Assembly: GCA_019722365.1 (NCBI GenBank)
Contig: JADFUC010000709.1
Coordinates: forward strand, 1,054,001-1,118,000
Direction of reading: 5' to 3'
DNA: 64,000 nucleotides
Origin: Lithospermum erythrorhizon
Lineage: Eukaryota > Streptophyta > Magnoliopsida > Boraginales > Boraginaceae
Shown here: one piece after another, positions 1 through 10,235 of the stretch
How positions within the stretch are numbered: position 1 is the first letter of the stretch
How the letters are laid out: each line of letters opens with the position of its first letter
Position numbers and translations under genes: made by a program
The notes under the pieces: model-generated
Databases searched by the model: none
Told to the model about the DNA's origin: nothing
What the model saw: only the letters and a program-made list of their open reading frames with translations

Positions 1-58
1 CTTTACCAAATAATACACAACATACATATCAAGCATCAAAACTCAAAATACAATATAC

Positions 59-265
59 CCGAGTAATAGCTACAGCTTTGCAAGCTAGATCAAGCTTGTT
101 CCTAAGAAATTCTTGATAGTCCTCCCTATCCATCTTCACCTCATAAGATATGGGTTGGTGGTGGTTGGTGGTGGTGGTGGAGTGAATCTCCGGCGGCGGA
201 GACGGTGGGGACCCCCAGAAGTGGTCTGTTATATCTTCCACTGAAAATACTCTATCCATATCCAC
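59..265 (-). CDS. Group C (Opaque2/CPRF2-like) bZIP factor, first exon only
   Basis: This is the N-terminal exon of a nuclear G-box/ACGT-binding bZIP regulator; the gene continues beyond the left edge. The ATG at 265 opens with MDMDRVFSVEDITDHFW, which matches the conserved acidic 'RVFSVxxIxDxFW' start of CPRF2 and Arabidopsis bZIP9/10/25/63. Residues 46-62 (DREDYQEFLRNKLDLAC) match the second conserved N-terminal block (D-DY---LK-KL---C). Between them lie a proline run and a Thr/His-rich linker encoded by a simple repeat. The exon ends in phase 0 after ITR at 59, before GTATAT. The basic region and leucine zipper would lie on later exons and are not seen. The linker is shorter than in Arabidopsis members. 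The family call is good; the exact paralogue is open. TatA lies 6 kb away, as beside bZIP63 in Arabidopsis (from memory). Confidence 0.8.
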
Positions 266-695
266 AATTCCTATTGGCTAGCTTTCCTTCTCAAAGTCTA
301 TGTACTAATGTACTACGTGATCTATGCCTGTTCAATTTGATGTAATAATGATACATAATTCACTGTGTCAATAATGCATAACACTTTCATACGTGTGATT
401 CATAAAGGATTAAGATAGAAATCTTATTACTATTTTTTAATCTCTCATAACTAATTTTATTTTAATCCAAATTTAACTAGTATTTTTTTTCCTCTAACAT
501 TAAAAATTACAATTTAACTAGTATTCAAATATTATTTTATTTTTAAAAAAATCAAAATTAAAGAATATTATTAATAGTTAAATATTTCAGATCAAACGTA
601 TTCAAGACAAAAATCGACCATACATTTTATACGATCCATAGTATATTCGAGCGGATCAGTATACTAACATCCTGGGGGAAAATAGAGGGAAAAAA
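266..695. other. Intergenic: upstream region of the bZIP gene
   Basis: AT-rich sequence between the bZIP start codon and the tRNA. It should hold the bZIP 5' UTR and promoter. I see no clear TATA box that fixes a start and no other gene. Confidence 0.4.
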
Positions 696-777
696 CGTCG
701 ACAGCAGGGTTCGAACCTGCGCGGGCGAAGCCCAACAGATTTCAAGTCTGTCTCCTTAACCACTCGGACATATCGAC
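696..777 (-). tRNA. tRNA-Ser (UGA)
   Basis: On the minus strand this folds as an 82-nt class II tRNA. The acceptor GTCGATA pairs with TGTCGAC, with one G-T pair. The A box reads TGTCCGAGTGG, and the anticodon loop CTTGAAA carries the anticodon TGA (serine, UCA codons). There is a long variable arm around the GGGCTTCGCCC hairpin, and the B box is GGTTCGAACCC. The discriminator base is G at 696, the usual base for tRNA-Ser, and a run of six T follows immediately, a pol III terminator. There is no intron. All arms are intact, so it is probably functional. Confidence 0.95.
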
Positions 778-1016
778 AGATACAAATTTATAGAAACTGT
801 CAGAAATCTCTGAAAGTCTGTCATACTACTTAATAAGTCACCCCTATCTATTTAATAATGAGTATTTTTTTTCCCAAATTCAACCAATTAAATATGTCTA
901 AGAGGATGGTATAAATAATCAAAATTGATGCAAATATAATTGACAAAAGATTATGCTAGAATTTAAACTGTTGCAGATTCCTCAGATACTTGCAGAGGCA
1001 GCAAACATCGCTCTTG

Positions 1017-4000
1017 CTAGAAAATACTCCTTTTCGTATTCTCATCATTAAACAGGTTAATAAGTGGATCTTCTTCATCTCCTTCACCCTTCTCCGGTAC
1101 CTTCAAAACGAACCCAGAATCTTGAATCTGTGCAGGGGCAGGTTTCTTGATTGATATAAATGCAACCTTTTCTTTCGAAGCAGACTTGCGTTTTAAAGGA
1201 TTCGGAGCAAACTCTGAATTCCTGCTCAATCCACCTTCTATCTGAAATATTTTCTCGCCAGAAGCTTCAGGTTCTTCAACTTGCTTTTTATCATTATGAT
1301 TGAGGATGAGGCCTGACGAAGAAATCATTTGATCCTTTCCCTCTTTGGTTGAATGTTCTCCAGAAGTGTGGTTCGAGTCCATGGTAGATTCACCATCTAT
1401 AAAATCGCAAGCACCATCAATACAGAATCTCATGACATTCATCAGAATTACATATTTCTCTTGCGAAAGAAAATGGTTACGTGTAAAGCTCTCACGCGGC
1501 AATGCAGGAGCATAAAAAATTTAAGTATTTCTTACCTCCAAGTGATACCTCAAAGCTTTCATACTGTATTATGGGTGCAGCAGCAGAAAAATCTTTCAAA
1601 GAATTTTCTCCTTGGCTTTTGGTTTCTGCTTCATTCATCTTCTCAATCAACAAGAACTTATCAGTCTGCCAAACACATTCGAGGGTGGTGATTACTTGCT
1701 CCTTGATTGGGAAATATTCTCTATAGACCTGAAGTAACAATAGGCCAGTAGAAGGTTATTTTAAACCATGTGCTAATCATTAAAAAAAGTATCTAAAATA
1801 CTTCATAATGAAATAGAGAAATATATATATATATATATATACGAACATGATGGAAACAAACAGACCTCAAAACCTTGTTGATTTAACTTAACTGCTTGCT
1901 CTTTTTTAGTCATTGAACACACGGTATTGAATGCAAGAACAATATCGAGCAGCATCTGCACAAACAAGAAAAAGAAATAGTATATTGCTTATATAGAGCG
2001 ACCTGAAGTTAAAATAGCTCATCAGGTGGTACTTCAGGATATAAACTTCCAAGTAGTAGGCATTTCAGAACTCACAACAACTGGGAAGATGTATAGCAGA
2101 TGCAATATAACCCCATTCAGTTTCTTAAATTATGAGCATACCTGATCATGGGTACATGTATACCACAAAAAAGAACAATTAACCGTGTCGACTTGATACC
2201 TCTTCAAAGACCCATGTCATTCGTAGCCAACAGTGCATAAATGTGAAAATGCATTCTTAGATTTAAAGGTGCTTACCTGTTGAACCAATACTCGCAGGCG
2301 TGCTAGCAAAGATAATATTGTGAGAGAAAATCGCATGAAAAATGATTGAGCAAGTAGTACGGATATTTCTCTAGAAATAGTCAAGGGAACAGAATGTTGC
2401 ACAAGGGGGAATTTGAGAAACAAAATGGAAAGTAGACAATAGCCAATGCCATATATTAATGACATGAAAACGATGGCAAGAAACATGGTATAAGATTTGA
2501 ATGGAAATGATTGCACTACTAAAAGATTGTAACGTTTAATCCTTCAGTGTTTTAACTGGTAGGATACGTAGCACCCCTTAACATTGGTTCAATCATCTGC
2601 AAGAGAAAAGAAATAATGAGATAAAAAAGGGAAACTTGCTTTATCCAGTGATGCTTTCGATGCAACTTGCAGTGCCTAAAAAATTAAAAGACAGTGAGAT
2701 GAAACTAAATATTTGAGACCAGACGAATACGAATCCAGTATTTAGATGTAAAACAATTGAACTGCATATCATTGTTCCTAAATAACAGTTGAAAACAACC
2801 AGGATACAAGAAAGAAAGAAAAATAACTAGTATAACAACAACTTCTGAAGGATTATCGACTAGCCTCTAATCTATACATACTTTGAGTTCTGTCAACCTC
2901 TGAAGATTCAACAATTACAACTGAAGGAAAGTGAAACAGACTAATTGCCGGAAAAAAGTACTCCCTCCATCCCAAAAAGATGGAACCATTTGATTTGGCA
3001 TAAATATTTAGCAAAATTCAAATTCTCCTCACAATCCATGTTTTCCCTCCATATTTTTTAACTAAATGGGAACTAATTAAGAGACTTCTAAAAATGGAAA
3101 ATGTTCCAATCAATTAGGGATTGAGGGAGTAAATAATCATCTGTGCCAATAACCGGGCAACCCCTAATAGTCTCTCCAGTAAATTATATTTTCCACCGTA
3201 ACCTTTTCTCCTCTTTAAACTAAAAGCACAAAAGTATATAAGTAAATCAGAAACAAGCAATAAGCAAGTCTTTCAGAGTGGGTATGATAGGGAGGATGGG
3301 CTACTTTTATAAGTCATTTTAAAGTACAGATACACAAAAAATTGTGACAACCAGAACACAATTACATATTCAATAAAAAATTAATATCATTATTATATGA
3401 GTGAAACATTAAAGACCTGAGTCACGGAGAAGAATTGAAATTCAATAACCCTTCCATTTATTTATCTCCTTTAAATTGACATGCCATATCAAAACCGGTT
3501 GCCAATTAGAAAATAGATTCAACAGTGCAAAAAACATGAAATGACACTGCACGCTTGAATTTATTGTAAACGGGTGCAGAAGAAATAACCAATTGTTAAA
3601 TTACCTTTCCAGGACCTGCACCTTTTGCCTAGGCCTATTCCCGCTGATAACTATAAAGGTGGCATTTAAAATCTCCTCTAAGTTTGCTGATTGTAGAAGT
3701 CTCAAATCTCTTCTTACCTGATATCATCCACAAGTAACACATCAGTTTTTGTAAGAGTATAACGGTCTCCATTTTCAATTGTAAATCAGAAAAGTAGAAT
3801 GGAGACCTTTAGAAGGAACTGGAAGTAAGAACATCTTCTATGCTGATTCTTATTTTTGTACACAATTCTATCAAGAATGCGATATTCCGTTTGAAGCTGA
3901 ACAAGGAAGGACTTCAATCTTTGTTCAACTATCTCAATCTCCGGTTCCATTTCTGCATATATCACAGAAAAACACCATCCTTCAGTCATTTCAGGCCCAA

Positions 4001-5140
4001 AAAAACATCAATCACATCATGCACCAACTTTTATTGAATTAATACTATTAAACTTGAATAAAAACCTACATCATAAACTACTATTAATATAGAAACTGCA
4101 TCAGTATAGACCGCATACAATATAGTGCCAAGATTAGCTCAAAACCATATGTTAGTCTCGTGTGATTTCTCTACAGCTTATCTAAATCCATTCTGGAAGG
4201 AATTAGAAGAACCATCTTAAGATGACAAAACCTCTTCTAAAAGCAACCCTTTCCCGCTATGATGATCATGCTAGTAAACAGGCAAAACAAGGTCCAAGTT
4301 GTTCAAGATCAGATGTCGGCACTGCAGCACGGTCAAAGTAAAAGATTGCTCACGTGAACATTTTTTCTAGCCTAACATCGCACGGTGGTACTAAAATAAA
4401 TTTCTATTAGACACTAAGCAGAAACGGACCGCAACCCATTAGCTAACAAATTCAACAGAATGAACTACTAGTTCCTCCAATCATTCTCTCTATATTGTGC
4501 GTCTCTAAAGTTTTATACTACCTCCATTCGTAAAATATTGTCCAATTTGTTTTTCCAATTGTAAAAAATAACAAACATTGCTGTCTTAGTTGACATATTC
4601 AACGTTGATTTGAATCAAAATTATTATGTTAACGGTAAAATAGGTTGAAATTACTATATTTTGATATTTTTCATATTTTCCACAACATATTCAAAATATT
4701 TGAGTTCAAAATTTAATATAACAAAAGTCAAAACTACACGATCTTTCTGGATAGAGTGATTATAACATTACAACAAAAAGACAATAAATGTACACATCAA
4801 TAACATAATTACATGCCATACATAAACTAACTAAAAAGGCAAAACTACAATCCCCATCACGGATCAATTGAGGCACATCCGCGATTAGCTCCTCCCAGTG
4901 ACTTCGAGGGGTCGTGACGGTTTCACACTTTAGTCCCCATCACGTAAACACTTAATCGAACAGCTTATTTAATGTACCTCTCATACTGTTATATAACTGA
5001 TTAACTACTAATTACCAACTGATAACTAACTCAAAATTTAAAACTAAGGTAAACTTTTTGTAATAAAAGTTGGTAAAGTAATTACCTGCCGGCAGAGATG
5101 GAAGAAATCGGGCGACAGTGAGAGGTGCGGAGGGTTAGTT
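1017..5140 (-). CDS. NEPRO-like (DUF4477) nucleolar protein, multi-exon
   Basis: The coding exons read 3807-3950, 3605-3717, 2568-2675, 2277-2370, 1866-1955, 1536-1728 and 1017-1396, giving about 373 aa in one consistent frame; all but the third have clear splice sites. The start MEPEIEIVEQRLKSFL at 3950 is in the second exon; 5086-5140 is an inferred untranslated first exon ending at a good donor. Conserved blocks are 'ILDRIVYKNKNQHRR', 'VRRDLRLLQSANLEEIL', and 'EISVLLAQSFF' followed by 'LSLLARLRVLVQQ'. The C-terminal exon is low-complexity and has basic KRK/KK patches. The call rests on remembered likeness to plant proteins with the NEPRO N-terminal domain; the animal member is nucleolar and linked to RNase P/MRP. 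The third exon may hold a 39-nt intron (2597-2635), but that stretch is open in frame and too short to splice easily. Moderate confidence in the function. Confidence 0.6.
1821..1841. repeat. (AT)n microsatellite
   Basis: About ten AT units in an intron of the NEPRO-like gene, between its 1536-1728 and 1866-1955 exons. Confidence 0.9.
2961..3129. mobile_element. Stowaway-like MITE
   Basis: A 169-bp element in an intron of the NEPRO-like gene. It starts CTCCCTCCATCCCAAAAAG and ends with GGGATTGAGGGAG. The two ends form an imperfect inverted repeat of about 30 bp that continues into GATGGAAC / GATTGGAAC, and the element is flanked by TA on both sides, the Stowaway target duplication. It has no coding capacity, so it depended on an outside Tc1/Mariner transposase. 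Confidence 0.85.
4518..4760. mobile_element. Degenerate Stowaway-like MITE
   Basis: The left end TACTACCTCCATTCGTAAAATATTGTCC and the reverse complement of the right end (CACTCTATCCAGAAAGATC) both resemble Stowaway termini, with A/T-rich filler between. It lies in the first intron of the NEPRO-like gene. The ends have drifted, so the limits are approximate. Confidence 0.5.
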
Positions 5141-6386
5141 ATATTAACGAGCCAAGTCGGTTAATTAACCAATTGAGGAATAAATTTCCGAGTTCAGTTG
5201 TGATTTGGTATTGGCTTGATAATAACCCACGTTATGAAGATTGAGTTGGATTAGGCTTTGAGCGAGTTGAACCGGATCGAAGCATGTCTATTTTGAATTT
5301 GATTTGATAATTATCGAGTCTAGTTGAAGCTTATTTTTGGGTTTTGCTTTGTATCGAGTCGAGTCGAACTCTGTAAAAATATTTGTTGAGTCAAACTTTT
5401 CTTGGGTGGAGTCAACCGTTTCAGGGTTCTACTCCATGTAGACTTAAATTGAACATTTTTGTTAATAAAATTCGAGTTCTCATGTCTTTATATATTACTA
5501 ATTTAATACTTGTAAAAAATTATATTGAAAATGTAAAAATCTACATTAAAAACTACATTGAAATTGCTAAACTTAATCATTTATAATAAAATGTAAATTT
5601 TTCGACTCTGACATATTTCAGCGGTAAAGTAAGCGAAAGTCTTTAAATCTGGTGCAATATTCAGTCGCATGATGGCGAGAAATGAAGTGATTTAAAGATC
5701 TGCAAATGCGACCGGTTGAGACACGTCTGATTCAGCCTCCGTGGAATCAGAGCCGAGCGCCGGCCCGTGAGTGTGGTTTCGCATTTGAAAATGTAAATTT
5801 TTGCTAAACAATCATCTATTATGAAACAAATAGAGTACAATTTAAAACATGTTCAATCAAATGAATCCAAACATACACACCTATGAGCAATTAGGTCTTT
5901 TGCCAAAAAATATATCAATATAAATATTATAAAATCAATCTTATTATTAACATGATAATTATGATTCAAACCAAATTATACCTATTAATGAAGATTTCAA
6001 AATTATCAAGGTCAATTACAAAAAATCAAATGTAATTATATGAATAATTAAAAAAAAAACCTGCAAGGATAATACTTATTTTTAACATTTTAATGGGTCA
6101 TTAATCTTAAGTTACCTCACTTCATTACACAAAAATTTACATGGAACTAATTAGACTGGTGTATTTAATGGTACATTCCTCAGGCAATGTTGAGTGCAAT
6201 GTTCGTGTAATAGAAGATCATACATGGAAATTAAGATAGATATAATAATAATAAATCCAAAAAAACAATTCACCCCCTAAGTACTAATCTGAGTATAAAA
6301 AGGTGTCTACAGATTAACAAGTACATCGTGTTTGGTTAACCACCAACTCAAGTGCAGGCGCTCGAGGGCATCGACTCTCTTTGCAT
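5141..6386. other. Intergenic between NEPRO-like gene and tatA
   Basis: AT-rich sequence with two notable parts. 5150-5430 has repeated GAGTCGAGTCGAACTC-type words, resembling a decayed transposon end. 5588-5802 is a direct-repeat-bounded insert listed separately. The right part should carry the tatA 3' UTR. I see no further gene. Confidence 0.5.
5588..5802. mobile_element. 185-bp structured insert between 15-bp direct repeats
   Basis: AAAATGTAAATTTTT occurs at 5588-5602 and again at 5788-5802, exactly 200 bp apart, like a retroposition target-site duplication. The insert between is much richer in GC than its surroundings. It contains several potential stems: TCTTTAAATC with GATTTAAAGA, CAAATGCGACC with GGTTTCGCATTTG, and CTGATTC with GAATCAG. 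I do not recognise it as a known snRNA, snoRNA, tRNA or MITE family. It could be a retroposed structured RNA or an unusual short element. Confidence 0.5.
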
Positions 6387-7711
6387 TCATACCGAAAGAT
6401 CTTGTTTTTCTTCAGAAAGAGCTGCAGATTTCGGGATTTCTTCATTACTTTCAGCTATGGCGTTCTCTTGTGAAGTCTCTGCACCTGGTTCGGGTTCCTT
6501 TTTCAATTCGGTTTCAAACTCCTTCGCTGCCTGCAATAAAAACCACACTAAAGCTTTAGGACTATTCAAGTGGAAGATTGTTGTTCGAATTGAAAGGTTT
6601 CCATGGTGAAAATAAAAATCCATCAAGAAATCAAGCATAAAAGATGAGGCAAATTTTTTGATGAAAAAATGTTAATCTAACATCGTCACACTGTTAATGG
6701 AAAAGGTACCAACTACCTGCACATGAAAGTTAGTCTAGCCGCTAGCGTAATGGTAAAAAAGGCTTCATAACCTTATGAAAGAACGATGATGTTGGGCTTC
6801 ATCACCTTCTCGAGTGAATATATTACAACCGAAGAGACTCGGGACTAAGTGCAATAATTGATGTTATTAAGAGGTCAGGTCCCAATCAAGAAAACTTGGA
6901 GACTCGATACAATAGGGATGAGATTTGCCATCATCATCCATCAATAAGGTTATGCCAATTACAGGCAACAAGTTTAACAGATGGATTACTATATATTAGC
7001 TCTCATTTCATATAGTTATACTTGTCAGTTGTCACTACCATATTAGATATTACCAATGATTGATGAAACAACAATTATTATATGTGTCATTTTTCCAAAA
7101 CATCTGAAATACAAAAATCTGAACTCAATAATATTTCAACTAAGACAATGATCCTGGTGACATCTAACCAAGCACTACAACTAGCTCTTAGTTATGCTCT
7201 AGTTGGAGATATATTCTACTTTCTTTATAAGACTTATTCTAAATATGGAATTTATGTATTCGTTATTTCTAATAATTCATAATTTGAAATAAATCAATGT
7301 TCACAGTTTTTGGCATATGCACTTAGATGAACTATTACTTCAAAATTAGTTGAGTATTTAATTTGAAAAATTCATTAAAAATACCTGTTGAAAGCTTTTG
7401 ATAGTTTTGCCAAAGCTGCGGCCCACTTCAGGCAACTTACTAGGCCCGAAAACGAGGGCTATGACTCCACCAATCACAACCAGCTCTGGTACACCAAGCC
7501 CGAACATACTCTTACAAGACATCCCCCTTTTCTTACCATTATCTCTAGTTCGGGCCTTAATGGTCGGCCCGAACCCGGCCCGCTGACTGGTTCTGTTGAA
7601 GAAAAGTGAGTTTGAAGAAGCCAAAGAAGAGGTAAGTGATGAGGATGAAATGGGTCCCCTTAGATTTGTTGAAGATAAGGTTAGAGATGAGGTTGATAGT
7701 GAAATTGCCAT
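6387..7711 (-). CDS. TATA: Thylakoid Sec-independent translocase subunit TatA (THA4)
   Basis: Pore-forming subunit of the chloroplast delta-pH/Tat pathway, which moves folded proteins into the thylakoid lumen. Two exons, 7385-7711 and 6387-6530, join in phase 0 and give 156 aa. Residues 1 to about 65 are Ser/Thr-rich with basic residues and no acidic ones, a plastid transit peptide. The mature part begins near MFGLGVPELVVIGGVIALV, the single membrane segment with its conserved Glu at position 76. The FGPSKLPEVG hinge follows, then the amphipathic helix (SFGKTIKSFQQ joined to AAKEFETELKK). The C-tail is acidic and proline/glutamate-rich, as in plant THA4. Donor CAG/GTATTT and acceptor TTGCAG/GC are clear. 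No defects are seen. HCF106 (TatB) is an alternative, but the tail is too short for it. Confidence 0.93.
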
Positions 7712-9711
7712 TTTCTTGATTTAACTTGTTTTGGGAAGATGAGGTTTTGGGTTGTAGCTATGTTGATGATAGTGTGAAAGATGAGGATTGAGGGGAGTAG
7801 GTGAGGAAGAGTAGAACAAATCTTTGATTTGTTTTTCGTTTTCCTAGGCAAACTTTTATGTTATTTGAGTCGGATTCTGACAGATATCGAATTACAAATC
7901 GGATATAAAATTAAGGGCCGAGATAGTGGGTATATCACTAAGGTTTGAAAAAATTCGAAAACTTATATATTTCGCGTTTAATTTCATGAAAGTATATATG
8001 ATCATTTCGTGTTTAAAAATGGATCTAGCGACCAGATGCAATCAAAATTTTAACTGCGTTAAATTGTTGAGATCCAGTTAGTTTAATGAAGGGTAATTGA
8101 ATTACATCACAGTCAAATCTTATTTAACACTTTTTCTGACTTTGTGGTTAGACTGACAAATAAGCCATTAGATTCAAACTTGAGGAAACACAACACATCC
8201 CAATCTTTTTGTACTTGAGTATTCTGAGGAAAATATTTTTCCCAACACCTCCATTATAGCATGAAGAAAATAAAGAATGAAGGAAAGAAATTGGAAAGAT
8301 TGAAGAGAAGGCTTAGGAAAGTGTAATTAAAATAAGATTTAAGATTAACATATAAATAAAATAAAGAATATTTGCGGGGTTTAGAAGTGAAAAATGTATG
8401 AATTTAGAATTATCGGCCATTCATAGCATGTCTAATGATGAGCATTATTTTTGATAATATAAGTAGTTGTGTGAGGTGCCTTTTAAATATGAGGTATATA
8501 TGATAGTTTGAAACGTGTGATATAAGTGGATTTTAAATGTCTAGTGATGTCATCAATAAGACCAGAGTAACTGTTTGATTTCTTCGAAGTATTTAGAAAT
8601 AAAATATAAATTAGTCTGTCGCAAATAGTAGTCGAGTAGATGGTGTGTCCGGAATTTTCAACCAAGTATTTGAGGGTAATGGGTTGCCTATGTGATTAAG
8701 ACTACAAACGAGTTGACTTAACATGTATTGGGCGAATGAACCGTATCAAGTTGGTAACTGCTCGATCATATCAGGTATAGTCTTATAAAACAATATTATA
8801 TACTCGAACTCGCCCCGCTTATTAATCGGAAAGATAATAGATAGTGAATAAAGGTTAAGTGTCAAATGATGACCTGGTTACTTTCGGTCGTTGACAACCT
8901 CTTCGCTTTTAAAAAGAAATTAATTCAATAATACTTCCTCCATCTGAAAGTATAAGAAAGGTTTTACCAAAATAGTAATTTCGTAAATGATTTTTATTTT
9001 GATCAAATAGTAAACAATACAAAGAATTAAAAAAATATTTGTAATTGAAAAAGACCTTTAAATTTGCATTAAAAATATGTAAAGTAAAATGACAACTAAA
9101 CCATTCATTTCATGCCCGGATCGACAAACAAAACCAATAGATTATCGATGGTGTGCAGAAACTCGGAGACAATCATTTGACCATTTAACCAAATTCAATA
9201 TCTCATTGACATCACTAAATAACCCCCACAACTGCCGCAAGCAGAAGGCAATCCAACTAAACACCATCTCCCATGTGGCAGCGTATTTGATACTTTGATA
9301 GTATTGTTTTGATACTATCAAATTTTTGTAACCTAACATAAACAAAATGTACTCTAATTCGTTTTTAAAAGATTATTACATTTTAATTTTATTGAGGGAT
9401 GAAGGGAATAATTAAAATAAACTAGAGGAAGTAGTAGATAATACGGAGTATAATTTATTTATTAAAACTTGTAAAATGCACAAAAATAATACATCTTCCC
9501 CTATATCCCAACATGTAAAAGAAAAAGGCAAGTTGTTATCATTATATGGCAAGGAAACACTATATATCATGACCACAACATATTCATGCTCACTCTTCCC
9601 TACACTTTTTCGTTTAATTTAAAAAAAAAAACATCATTTCATTACTAACACCAACTAAACAAATTCTCAAAACCAGCTTCAAAATACTGTTAAATTTGAA
9701 GCACTCAAATA
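7712..9711. other. Intergenic between tatA and Aux/IAA (two divergent promoters)
   Basis: The region must contain the promoters of both flanking genes, which are transcribed away from each other. A TATATAT stretch near 9561, about 150 bp before the Aux/IAA ATG, is a plausible TATA box. GAGACA at 9166-9171 (TGTCTC on the other strand) is a candidate auxin response element, but a 6-mer occurs often by chance. A degenerate MITE may occupy 8932-9411. No coding sequence recognised. Confidence 0.4.
8932..9411. mobile_element. Possible degenerate Stowaway-like element with internal insertion
   Basis: The left end TACTTCCTCCATCTGAAAG and the reverse complement of the right end (TATTCCCTTCATCCCTCAA) share about 11 of 15 terminal bases. 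The span is long for this family, so part of the interior may be a later insertion. Confidence 0.3.
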
Positions 9712-10202
9712 ATGGGTGATGATTTTGGGCTGAATTACGAAGAGACTGAGTTGCGCTTAGGCTTGCCTGGAGGAAATGAAGGCGGGGACATAGTGGCGAA
9801 AAATAATCATCAAGGCGGAAAGAGGGGGTTTTCTGAGACCGTTGATTTGAAGCTGAATTTGGCTACTTCTAGAGATGAACAAACTGAAGACAAGGAGAAG
9901 AGTGTTGTGTCCGGAGGCTCATCTGGAGCTGTTTCCAAGCCACATGCTAAGTAAGCTTTATCCGACTTGCCTATTGTCATCTAACTTTAAAAATTATGTT
10001 TCAAATTATGGATTTTTTCTTTCAATCGTCCTTTTTATATATGTTTCTATTATTACTAATGATTTAATGTTTACTTAATTTGGAATTACATATAAAGTCT
10101 GATCATTCTTAATAATAATTATGTAAATATTTAGCATGACAAATATATAAAACCGTCAAGAGTAACATTTTAATGCAGTTATAGTTAAAGTGGACATGCC
10201 AT

Positions 10203-10235
<33 letters not shown>

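Noticed and set aside
1353..1691. Plus-strand open frame opposite the NEPRO-like exons
   Set aside because: It is the antisense shadow of two well-supported exons and crosses their intron.
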